From Auxenochlorella pyrenoidosa (Eukaryota > Chlorophyta > Trebouxiophyceae > Chlorellales > Chlorellaceae), in the NCBI GenBank assembly GCA_001430745.1, contig KQ481955.1, positions 9,078 to 52,695 on the forward strand: a DNA stretch of 43,618 nt, given 5' to 3'. Both the position numbers and the translations under genes were made by a program. The notes below the pieces were generated by a model. That model was not told the origin of the DNA, ran no database searches, and was given only the letters and a program-made list of their open reading frames with translations. How positions within the stretch are numbered: the stretch's first letter is position 1; every line of letters starts with the position of its first letter. This document shows positions 21,931 to 32,434 of this stretch, piece after piece.

Positions 21931-24900
21931 ATGAGCAGCGTGGCTGCTGCGGCTGCCTCTACCGCCACCACCGCGGGCGGATCGGAAGCGAGCCAAGCAG
22001 CAGATGGCTGCGAGCGCGCCGACGGCAGCGCCGGGCCGCCGGCGCCCCCCGGCAGTGCCAGCCTGGCGCCGCTTCCCGAGTCAGCCAGCGCGCTGGAGCT
22101 GGGCGCGCTGCCTGACTCGCCCAGCGCCCTGGCCCCCCCAGAGGACGAGGAGAGCCAGACTACGTACGGCTCCTGGCAGGAGGAGGCGCCGCGGCCGGTG
22201 GACCTCTCACGAGCGGTGTCGTTTGTAGCCCCCAGTGAGTTTGCCTGCTGTCGCCTGCCCCGGGTCGTGCCGCTGCTGCGTGCGCTACAAAGCACAGGCA
22301 GCGTCGTGATGCTGCAGCAGTGGCAGTGTTGCTGCATGGTTGGAGCTGTCTGGGCATGCTTTCTCTGTCCTCCTGCCGCACGCAGTTTGCATTGCCGACA
22401 ACCCGCCTTCCGGCTGTGGAACACACCACAGGCCGCGTGCACACAGCCCTGGCCGCCTGCCCTGCCCCGCCCCTGCTGCAGGCAGCGTGCACAGCGTGCA
22501 CCTCAGCCACCTGAAGCCCCACGAGCTGCGCACCATCAGCCGCCTGCGCTTCACTAGCCACGACCTGGAAGAGGCGCCGCCGCCGCCGCCGCCCCGCAGT
22601 GCCCTCATCCGTGCCCTCAGGTGGGGTGTGGCTGATGCGGTCACCCAGGTGTGCGGCCGCCATGCTTGGCGCGTTTGCCGCGGTTGTGCACTTTTCGCGA
22701 GCAGCATGGCTGGCTAGCCGGCAGCAGGGCCGGTGGGTCGCAGCCGGCATTGGCCATTGCGTTCAATGCCGCCTTGCCACTGCCTCGTGGCCCGGTGCTG
22801 AGCAGGTGGTGGCGCTCCTGGGCTGTGCCAGGCATGGGCATGTTTGTGGGTGAGCTCACGGCAGGAGGCCCCATACATACACCCCGCCGCCGCTGCATCT
22901 CCAGCTGCAAGCGGCTGGGGTGTGCATCGTACTGCGCTTGCTGCCTCTTTGCCTTCCTCTGTTCTTGAGGTTACTTGCATGCCCCTGATCTGCGGATGAT
23001 TCTGCCACAGCGGTCGTTTTCTCGGACCACTTAGTGTACAGGCATGCCTTGCCGAGCGCTGTGCCCTGGTGCCTCGCCGCTGCAGAGGCCTGGATGATCT
23101 TCGCCATCGGCAACATCCTGCCGCTGCTGGCCATCAACTACCCGCACTGCTTTGGCATCGCGCAGCCGCCGTCGTGCAACCAGAGCGCAGCGGATGCCGT
23201 TACCTACATTGAGGCGCGGCCTGCAGGGGAAGGGGGCTGCATTTGGGCCAGGCAGGAGGCGGGAGAGACAGGGTACACTGTGGTTGTTGGGTTGCTTGCT
23301 GGTGCAGTGAAAGGCTTAGTGTCCCGGCATGCCCTGCCACGCTGCAAGGCGCCTCCTCAGCTGACTTTCTCTCCCTGCATGCATCTGGCTGCGCTGAGCA
23401 TTTGCCAGCGCTCTAGTCCACTCCTGGCCCGCTCCCCTGCCCCTTCCCCCAGGTGTGCGGCATTATCCTTGGCATGCTTGTGCTTGGATTCTTTGCTGAC
23501 ATTATTGGACGCAAGTGGGGCAGCAGGTGAGGAGCCACCCCACGCCTCAACTGCTCTTGCCCGCAAGACCTTCCTGCGTCGCCACAGAGCATGGCGCCAG
23601 CTCTCGGTGTGCTCTGCCCTGTGCAGGCTGACTGCGACCATCATGCTGGTGGGCGGCGCGCTGCTGACAAGCAGTGCCGGCAACGACGGCCAGTTTTTGG
23701 CCATGTTCCTCACCTCCCTGTTCCTCTTTGGCACAGGCAAGGCAGCCTGCCTGACTTTGCGGCGGCTGCATTCGCTGTCTGACACCCGTTAGGCTGATCA
23801 CCCCTGCCCTGTGGCCGCTGGGCAAACACGCCCAGAGCATGCCTTGTCGCACTGCACTGCGCCCTGCTGCTGACCGGCCGGCCATGCGTGCCGCCTGGTG
23901 CCGCCGTGCAGGGGTTGGCGGCGAGTACCCGGTGGCGTCCAGCTCGGCAGCAGAGCGGGCAGAGGGCAGCAAGACGATGCGGCGGCGCAGGGGAGAGATG
24001 GTGGTTCTCGTGTTCAGCCAGCAAGGATGGGGTGAGGCGGGGCTGGGGAGGGGAGGGCGCTGCGCATGGAGGGCGCTGCCGAGCAGGCACTGCCACGCGT
24101 TGGGTGGTGTGGATGCTTGGTTAGCAGGGCAGCGATGCGATTTGATTTCCACACGCACTGGTGTGTTTGAACACTGGCACAGCAGCCGACGGCTTTGCCG
24201 TCCATGCCGACTGCCCATCATGTCTGCAGGCAACTTTGCCAACACGCTCACCATACTGCTGCTGCTGGCGGTGCAAGGCGCCACGGGCGCCGTGGTCACC
24301 TCCTCCCAGGCTGAGGTGGCATGGCGGGTGCAGGTGCGGCGCCTGCACCTCCAGCCCGGAGCCTGCGCACTGCGAAACTGGAAAGATCCGCCACGCGCCT
24401 GCCGTGCCTCCATGTGCCTCTTTGGAAGGTGCCTGAAGCTTGGCGCCACGTCGGCTCTCACCTGCCCCGGCACACTTTCCGGCCTGCAGTTTGGGATCGG
24501 CACGCTCATCTGCGCCGCGCTGGCTGCGTACCGCTGGACGTACCTGCAGGCGCGCCCGCACTCTGGGACGCCTGCGCTCACTTGCTCGCTTGCTCTGCTG
24601 CGCAGCGTGTGCTCGACACGACCAGCCGGGCGCTCCCGGCGTGTTGGCCGGGTACGCCATAGTGGTGTGGCCCAGCACGCAATGCGCTGCGAGGAGAGCG
24701 TGGGTCGGTTCCAAGTTACCTTGGTGAGAGGCGCTTCCCCCCTGCCCGACCCCCGCAGGAGTCCAAGGTTTGGAAGGCGGAGCGGCACGACGTCGCGGAG
24801 CAGCTCGCCCAGAAGGGGGTGAGGCGCCGCCTGCGGCCGGGTGGCCTGCCCACAGGCTCACCTGCTTGCGTCCCCGCTGCTCAACTCCCGCGGGCGCCCA

Positions 24901-27512
24901 CCACGCCGCGCCGTCTGGGACCCCCCCCACCCTGCAGATCCGGCGGCACCACTCCCCTCACGAGTACAGGCTCGTCTTCCGGTTCTACTGGCCACGTTTG
25001 ATGGCTGTCTGCCTGACCTGGGGACTCAGCAACTTTGCGGTGAGGGGGCGCCAGCAGGCCCAGGGCAGGGTGGGCGGCGCTTGAAGACGGGCGCGGGGCG
25101 GCAGGGTGATGCTGGCCCCGGAGGCAGGCAGCGTGCAGACGCAGCAGCCTGCGCTCATGCAAGTATGCCACTCTGCAAGGCAGCCCGTGCCACCCCCCTC
25201 CCCTGCAGTTCTATGGTGAGGCATCGGGCTGGAGGTCGAGGCGTGGCGGGGGCGGGCGCGGTGCTCAAAGCGCGCTTGCTGACAGCGTTCCGGGCAGCCC
25301 ATGAGCAGCCTGGTGCATGTGCGCGCCCAACGACCTCTCTCCTGCCCCTGAACCGGCGGCAGGCCACAAGCTCTACCAGTCTGCATTCATTGCCATCATC
25401 GCCGGCCCCGACGCCACGCTCTTCACCCGCTTCCAGTTCACCCTGCTGAATAGCGGCGTGGCGCTCGTTGGGTGTGAGTATTCTTTTAAACTTGTATGCA
25501 CGGGCGCATGTGTGCATGCGACCTCCTGCGCTGCCACCTGCATGCGCAGGGTCTGGGCGGCAGCTGTGCAGCCCAGCCTGGGTGCACCGTCCCGCCTGAC
25601 CACGGATTGTTGAACTTCTGGGGGGCCTTGGCTGAGCGCGCTGCGCCCCTCTGCGCGGCTGCCCCGCTGCAGATTACTTTGCGGCAGCGCTCATAGACCG
25701 CCGCTGGTACGGTCGCGTGCGCATGCAGGCGAGCCACTGTGATGCTGCTGCCTGCTGAGCCCCCCGAGCAGGCATTGGCCACCGCTTGCGCTGTGCCACC
25801 CCTTGCAAGCGCTGCACTCAGGCAAGGTGCGGCCTGTGGTGGCAGCGGCAGCACGTGAAGCGTGAGTGCAGTGCTGCCTGGCCTGCCCTTGCAGGCGCTG
25901 GGCTTCCTCATGCTCTTCATCCTCTTCATTCTCATCGCGGCGCTCTACCCCACACTGCTAAACAACACTGGAGCCTTCCAGGTGAGGGGCCCAGGCAGGC
26001 AGGCGGGGTCGGGCAGGCCAAGGCAGGGGGACAGACACGTGGCTGTGCTAGGGCAGCATGGGCCTGGGTGTCGACGTTCTGCCGTGCTTCAACACAGCCC
26101 CCGCCTCTCCGGACCGGCCCTACGCTTCCTCCGCCCCCTCCTGCAGTTTCTCTACTTGTTTTCCTCCTTTTGGAACCAGCTTGGCCCCAACTGCACCACC
26201 TTCCTGATGGCCAGCGAGGTGAGGGCCGGGCCAGAGAGCCGCGTGCATCTACACTGCGTGTCAGCGCCTCTGCAGCGCACTCAGCCAGTCGCCTGCCTTG
26301 CCGCATGGATGTGCGGTGCACCTGGGGAACCGGCGGGCAGGCATGGCACGCTGCCCTGTGACACCCCCTGTTCTTCAGCCCCCCCCCCCACCCCCCACCC
26401 CACCACCACCACCACCCCCACGCACACAAACGCGACGGGCACGGGGGGGGGCCCTGCTCGTTGCGCCGCCGCCGGGCGGCTGGGCACACACACACGCACA
26501 CACGCACACACACACCTGCCTCCAAGCCCAGGTGTACCCCACCGCCGTGCGCTCCTTCTTCCACGGCATGTCTGCCGCCGCCGGCAAGGTCGGCGCGGTG
26601 GCGGCGGCGGCACTCTTCCCGCAGGCGCGCACGGCCGCTCCACCCCGGCCGTGCCGATAGGGTTGCCTGCCTGCATGCGCTGTGCTGCGCATGCTGTGAC
26701 CTGCCATGCCCACAGCCAAGGCTGGTGCTTGCGCCATCCCCTCCCGCCCCCACGCCCCACCCCCCCTTCGCCTCTCGTGCAGATCTCGGGCCGCGCCGCC
26801 TTCTACGCGTCTGCCGGCGCCGGCGCCCTGGGCCTCCTCCTCACCCTCGCCTTCCTGCCTGACACCACTGGGCTGGACCTGCACGAGGTAGACAGGCGAG
26901 TCAGGGACAGGACAGGGGGCGGGTGAATGGATGAGCGAGGGTTAGGGTGAGGGCAAACGAGGGTCACCACAGCGCATGTTGCAGGGCACCTGGCACGCAG
27001 AGCCATGCGCAACAACCCAACGTCGCGCCCTCTCAACCTCAACCTCCACCCCACCCTCCCCACCTCCACCCCCCTCAACCACCACAGGATGAACCGCTAC
27101 ATGCTGGCAGGGCAGCTGAGCAACTACCACGGCCTGGCGGTGTGCCCGGTCTACCTCTCCTGGTGGGGCACGCACGCGGCGACGCAGTGACATCAACCGT
27201 GACACTTGGTAGCGCCGCGGCGGCGCTACAGCAGAGACCGTCCCCTTGCTGTCAGGGTGTGCTGCGGGCAAGTGCCCCGCTCATCCGTCCCGGCTGCCAC
27301 ATGCCCCCCTCGCGTGCAGGTATGAGCGGTGGCGCGGCTACGGCGACAGCTACCAGCCGGAGCGCGACATGGTGCACAAGCACCTGCAGCGCCACCCGCA
27401 CATCGAGCAGCCGCCGCCCAGCGTGCAGAGCTGGCACAGCAGGCGAGAACGCAGCAGGCAGAGCAGCCGCGCGGCGTCGCAGTGGAGCGCCGGGCGCAGC
27501 AGGGCAAGCTAG
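21931..27512 (+). CDS. MFS transporter of the phosphate:H+ symporter type, 670 aa, 19 exons
   Basis: Exons: 21931-22234, 22482-22648, 23088-23213, 23453-23526, 23627-23736, 23912-24031, 24230-24333, 24490-24549, 24759-24818, 24938-25039, 25209-25215, 25363-25473, 25673-25728, 25895-25981, 26147-26218, 26532-26624, 26783-26895, 27088-27141, 27320-27512; the sum is 671 codons. Family signs: AWMIFAIGNILPLLAINYP, GFFADIIGRKWGS (loop 2-3 motif), GTGVGGEYPVASS (phosphate-symporter-like), FAFYGHKLYQSAFI, VYPTAVRSFFHGMSAAAGK and FLPDTTGLDLHEVDR. Hydrophobic segments such as ALGFLMLFILFILIAALYPT mark helices. The first 150 residues are acidic and Ser/Pro-rich, and the tail is Arg/Ser/Gln-rich; both are probably cytosolic. 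Six of 18 introns start with GC. The exon 3 acceptor (GCAGAG) and exon 18 donor are the softest calls. Substrate (phosphate or another anion) is inferred. Confidence 0.88.
25209..25215 (+). other. Seven-base microexon (exon 11 of the transporter)
   Basis: TTCTATG lies between a CCCTGCAG acceptor and a GTGAGG donor. It encodes Phe-Tyr plus the first base of Gly. Skipping it would break the frame between exons 10 and 12; including it gives FAFYGHKLYQS, as in phosphate-type MFS proteins. Confidence 0.85.
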
Positions 27513-27754
27513 TGGAGCAGCGGCCAGGGCGGGCAGCGGCCCCGGGCCGGTGTCCTGATCTGCAGCTGCTGCCGTGGCGACGGGGTTGTGCCCGCGCCTT
27601 CCTAGTGTGTGCCCTCTTCGCTTGCAAGGTTGCAGGACTGTCACACAGACCACAGGACACCTGTCATGTCACGCCCTGCAGGCGCCGTGCAGTCGTTAGG
27701 ACAGCGCATGAATCATGCACCTCTCGGGCCCCTGCCGCCGCCCGGCCCGACACC

Positions 27755-30700
27755 TCAGACCAGTATGTCGCAGCAGGGCAGCGCGGCGCGCAGCTGGTCC
27801 AGCCAGCGCTGCGGGTGCGCATCCTCTGGGCAGTACAGCTGGCGTCGGAGATCCAGGACCTCCAGGCTGGCCAGCGTGCCCAGCGTGGCCACGTCGGCGG
27901 CGCTGCATGGGGATGGTGGTTGGACGGGGCGCTTGCGGGGGCCTGCGCAGGTCTCGGGCGCCTGCCTGCCTGCTTGCGTGCACCCTGTTTCACCACGGCA
28001 AAGCCACAGGCGACACAGACCCAGGCATGGACGCGCACAGCAGGGCGCGAATGGCATTGCCAGGAATGGACTATGTGAGCGTGCGTTCAGTAGGGTTGGG
28101 TCGCCCCCAGCCTCTGCACCTGAGGTGGTGGCCGTAGTTGGATGAGAGATCTAGACGTCGCAAGCCCTTTGGGCCCCAGTCTGGGTGGGCCAGCGCTGGC
28201 GGCACACAGCTGCAGGAGGGAGCGCCGGAAACCCCAGATAAATGCCAGGTGCGTAAGCTGTGGAACATGCAAGGCTGCCTGGCAGAGCATACGGTCCTGT
28301 CCACGCTGCCCCGCCGTGCTGCATGGAATCTTACAGCGCAGGCAGAGCACCCCGCCGATGGTCCCTGCCGCCCACCTCAGATTGTTTGCAAACAGCACCA
28401 GCTCCCGCAGGCTGCACAGGTACGGCCCGTCGGGCAGGGACTCGAGAGAGCATGCCGCCACCGCCAGGCGCGTCAGCTGCAGCCAGGCGGGACACAGCCG
28501 GGGGGAGTTGGCTGGGCGAGCTCAGCGCCTTGCATCAGTGCAGAGCGAGGGCGCCAGGCTGGGAGCCGCAGCTGAGCTGAGCTTGGCATCAGCAGCAGCT
28601 TGTATGCGCCCGGCCCGGGGGGTGGGGGTGGGGGGTGGGGCAGAGCACATGGCAGAGCCGGTGCTTCAAGCCGGCCTGCGCAAGCAAAAAGAGCCGGACT
28701 GTACCTGCGACAGCCCCGTCAGCATCCAGGGCAGGCGCTCCATGCGCTGGTGGCTGCAGGGCACGCACGCACGGGTGCGGGCGCGGGCCGGGGATCATGT
28801 GCACCCAGCACGCTGCATGCAAGGCAGCTGCCCCTTGCGCCGCCAGGCTGGCGCTTGGTGCGTGCAAGGGGCTGAAGCGCGCACCACTCACGGCGGCAGA
28901 TGCGACCACAAACCGCAAGGCGCAAGCCGCGAGCTGCGAGCGCACTGTCATCAAGCTGCGAGCGCACCTGAAGCTCAGGCGCTCCAGCCGGTCCAGGGCA
29001 GACAGCTCGAGAGGCAGGTCCACCAGCTGCTCGCACGACTCCACCTCAAAGCTCTGAGGCAGGTTGAGGAGTGCAGCGGGCGCACAGGCGCGGCGAGCTC
29101 AGGAGGGCGTCGTTATGTATGCTGTGCTTCTAGGCGACGGTGCAAGCAGGGGCCCTCGGCAGGCCGCGCAGGAGGAAGCTGAGGTGGCAGGGCCCGCAGC
29201 CGCACCTGCAGGGCGGGCAGCATGCACCAGGAGGGGTGCAGCTTCATGAGCTCCTCGCTGCCGCTGATCCTGCAGCATGGGTGGCAGCAGCGGGTGGGAA
29301 TGCGCACACTGTGGGGTTAAGTGGGTGGGGGAGAAGGGGTGGGGAGCGAGGACGGCAGAGGTTGGCGGCGGCTCCGCAAGCACGCACTGCCCCTGGCTGC
29401 ACCTGAGCCGCGTTAGCTGGGCCAGGGCGCCGGGCGGCAGCGGGGGCAGGCGGTACTCGCAGCGTGCCAGGGTGAGCTCCTGCAGGGGTCGGCGGGCACC
29501 AGGAGCTGTGGCACGACAGGACAGGCATGCGCAGGGCCCAGGCAGCTGCAGCCAGTCGGCAGCCGGCGGGAAGCGGAGCGCCTCTGGTGCAGCTGGGTGG
29601 CCTGCTCTGCCACCCCCCTGGCTGCCGGGCAGCGTCAACCCTACTCCCCGTTATCACCACGGCCTGCGCAGAGCCCTGGTGCTGCTCACCTGCAGGGCAT
29701 TGCAGCGCTGGGCCTCCAGAATGGCCTCTGACGCGCCGAACCGCGGCGCCAGGTGCAAGGAAGTGAGGCATGGCAGGGAGGGCAGCACTGCAAGGCCACG
29801 GGGATTCCAGCGCAGGGCAACGGGGTGCGTGTTGACAGGTACTAAGTCGAGATGCAACCAGCAGATGGCAGCCGGGGCGGCGGCATGCTGCAGACACCCG
29901 CCGGGCTGGGATCGCACCCAGACCATGCCCCCAAACCGTGTGTGCCGGCCTGCCCGCAGACCTTTGAGCACCTCGCGCGAAACGTCCACATTGTGCAGCC
30001 GCAGGACCTCCAAGCGCTGCCAGCGCTCGCGCAGGCCGGCTGCCAGCTGCTGCCCCTGCCCCGGCATCCACAGGTGGCCGCCTTCGTGGAGCTGCCAGGG
30101 GGCCTGCTGGGCTGCCCCAAACGCCGGGCCTCCTGCAGCTGCTGCCGCAGGCGCTGGGGCCGCTGCGGCTGCAGCTGCTGGCGGCACGGCCACCGCATGC
30201 CCGGCCTGCGCCAGCGGCGGCTCTGCCAGCGGCTCTGCCACGGCATTCGGTGCGCCGTCGGCGGCAGCCAGCTGGCCAAGGCCATTGCCGGCAGCTTGCG
30301 GGGCACCACCTGCCCCAGCTGCCACTGCTGCCAAGGGCGCATCATCATCGATGTCATCGTCGCTGCGGCTGCTGTGGCCGTCGCTGCTCTCCTCACTGCT
30401 GTCCTCCTCGCTGCTTGTGCTCTCGGCATGCCACGGCGCACCTGGGCCCTCCTCGGAGCACAGCAGGCGCACCGCGGCCAGCTCCAGGCGCTGCAGGGCC
30501 GGCGGGCAGGCCAGCAGGGCCGGGCCCACTTCTGGCGGGCCGGCGGGCAGGCCAGCGGCATGGCCCTGTGCCCCGTGCAGCCGCAGGCGGGTGAGGCTCA
30601 GCTGAGCGAGGCCTGTCGTGGGGCCCGCCTGCTGCCCAAAGTCGGAAGCGGTCAGCACCAGTGACGAGAGGGAGCGCAGATGGGTGACGTGCGCCCAGCG

Positions 30701-31996
30701 CACGCTGGGCGGCGGCTGGCCGGGCAGCGGGCGGATGGTCAGCGCGGTCAGCTGGCCGGCCGACCCCGGCAGCGCCTGCAGGGGAAGGGACGACGAGACC
30801 AGGGTCTGGATCCAACTGCTAAGCATCTTGAAGAGTGACAAGAGTGAGATGCACAGACACATGCGCACGCACCTGCGCGCACACACACCCACAAAGCGCA
30901 ATGCAGGCGACGCAACATGCCCGCCGCATGCGTGCCCACCTGTGCCACGACTGGCGGGAGCTGGCCGGAGAGGCCAAGCGTGATGTCGGTCAGGCCGCTG
31001 CCAGGCCCGCAGGCAGCCGCCACCGCCGCCGCCAGCACCTCTGCTGCTGGCACGTCGCCCTCGGGCTGGAGGGCGCCCAGGTCGAGCTGCAGCCTGCGCA
31101 GCACGTGCCGCTGGCGTGCCAGCAGGGCGACAGCGGCAGCGGCAGCGNNNNNNNNNNNNNNNNNNNNNNNNNNNNNNNNNNNNNNNNNNNNNNNNNNNNN
31201 NNNNNNNNNNNNNNNNNNNNNNNNNNNNNNNNNNNNNNNNNNNNNNNNNNNNNNNNNNNNNNNNNNNNNNNNNNNNNNNNNNNNNNNNNNNNNNNNNNNN
31301 NNNNNNNNNNNNNNNNNNNNNNNNNNNNNNNNNNNNNNNNNNNNNNNNNNNNNNNNNNNNNNNNNNNNNNNNNNNNNNNNNNNNNNNNNNNNNNNNNNNN
31401 NNNNNNNNNNNNNNNNNNNNNNNNNNNNNNNNNNNNNNNNNNNNNNNNNNNNNNNNNNNNNNNNNNNNNNNNNNNNNNNNNNNNNNNNNNNNNNNNNNNN
31501 NNNNNNNNNNNNNNNNNNNNNNNNNNNNNNNNNNNNNNNNNNNNNNNNNNNNNNNNNNNNNNNNNNNNNNNNNNNNNNNNNNNNNNNNNNNNNNNNNNNN
31601 NNNNNNNNNNNNNNNNNNNNNNNNNNNNNNNNNNNNNNNNNNNNNNNNNNNNNNNNNNNNNNNNGGCGCCGCAGGCGCGGCGCGCCGGCGCCGCAGGGCG
31701 CAACTGCCCCAGATGCCGGGGCTGTCATCCGCCACCTCGCGCCACCTGCAGTGGGCACGCATCAAAAGCATTGTTGCACGACTCCCGCACCCGGGGTGTC
31801 GGCAACACGGCCTGCACACTGCATGGCGGGGTGAGCCAGCGACCCACCTGCGGCACACCAGCCTGCAAGCAGCCCTGCTGCCTGTGTCCGGCAGCGCCTC
31901 GAATACGATCTGCAGCGCATCCGCGTCCAGGCTGGTCCAAGGCGGCGGCACAGCTGGTTCCATCGCAGGGTGGCCTGGCGGCGGCGGTGGCGGCAA
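27755..31996 (-). CDS. F-box / leucine-rich-repeat protein, about 655 visible residues, interrupted by an assembly gap
   Basis: Visible exons: 31996-31848, 31745 into the gap, gap to 30940, 30775-29962, 29787-29690, 29479-29403, 29269-29206, 29053-28968, 28753-28705, 28476-28376, 28209-28120, 27902-27755. All visible junctions are in phase. The N-terminus is an F-box: LDADALQIVFEALPDTGSR, ACRLVCRRWREVADDSPGIW. F-box proteins bring substrates to SCF ubiquitin ligases through SKP1. LRR-type segments follow: RLEVLRLHNVDV, CLTSLHLAPRFGAS, LERLSFR, SLRELVLFANNLS, GLRRLDLSSN and LEVLDLRRQLYC. The large exon carries an acidic Ser-rich insert (SSEEDSSEESSDG, SDDDIDDD) followed by Ala/Pro-rich sequence, likely disordered. 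The target is unknown. The start may instead be the ATG at 31963 (MEPAVPPPW). Confidence 0.82.
31148..31664. other. Assembly gap (517 N) inside the F-box/LRR gene
   Basis: Undetermined bases. Unlike the first gap, this one is bounded by coding sequence on both sides (RRRRAAPAA at 31665 and the frame leading to LLARQRHVLRRLQLDL before 31147). Codons, at least one intron, or both, are missing. Confidence 0.95.
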
Positions 31997-32434
31997 CCAG
32001 GAGGGACGGGCGAGTCTAGGGCAGGACGCTGCTGTTTTAACGACACCACGGTTTTGCGTAGTTCATCAACGACAAGGAATCGGTGTGTGTTTCAGGCGTG
32101 GGGAGGCACGCGCTTGCAGCAGGCGCAGTATTGTGCAAGGCTAGCAGAATGATCGGAACAACAGACATTCAGATCACATGCATTCAGAGGGTGATGTTCC
32201 CTGCAGAGGCAAAGATGGGTCGGAGAGGCTGTTGAAACCAACATAGCAGGCTCTCGACATGGTGCAAGCCACCATAGCAGTAAGCAGAACATTGTCTAAA
32301 ATACCCGACACTATATTAGAGCATTCGGCCACGCAGAGCATCCAGGCACGACTCTTCATTCCGGTTTTCTCCAGACCGACCTCGGCCCCTTTCGGACCCA
32401 AAGCCAGGTGTCGTATATAACGGTTTAAACCATA
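31997..32434. other. Divergent intergenic region between the F-box/LRR and stress-protein genes
   Basis: This 438-base spacer between two start codons is clearly A/T-richer than the genes and must hold both promoters. A TATATAA at 32414-32420 lies only 15 bases before the stress-protein ATG. I see no RNA gene or repeat. Confidence 0.5.

Noticed and set aside
26939..26955. AGGGTTAGGGTGAGGG resembling telomere repeats
   Set aside because: Only about two degenerate copies, inside a transporter intron; not an interstitial telomere array.
32414..32420. TATATAA as a TATA box for the stress-protein gene
   Set aside because: Only 15 bases before the ATG, so transcription would start past the start codon unless the real start is further on.
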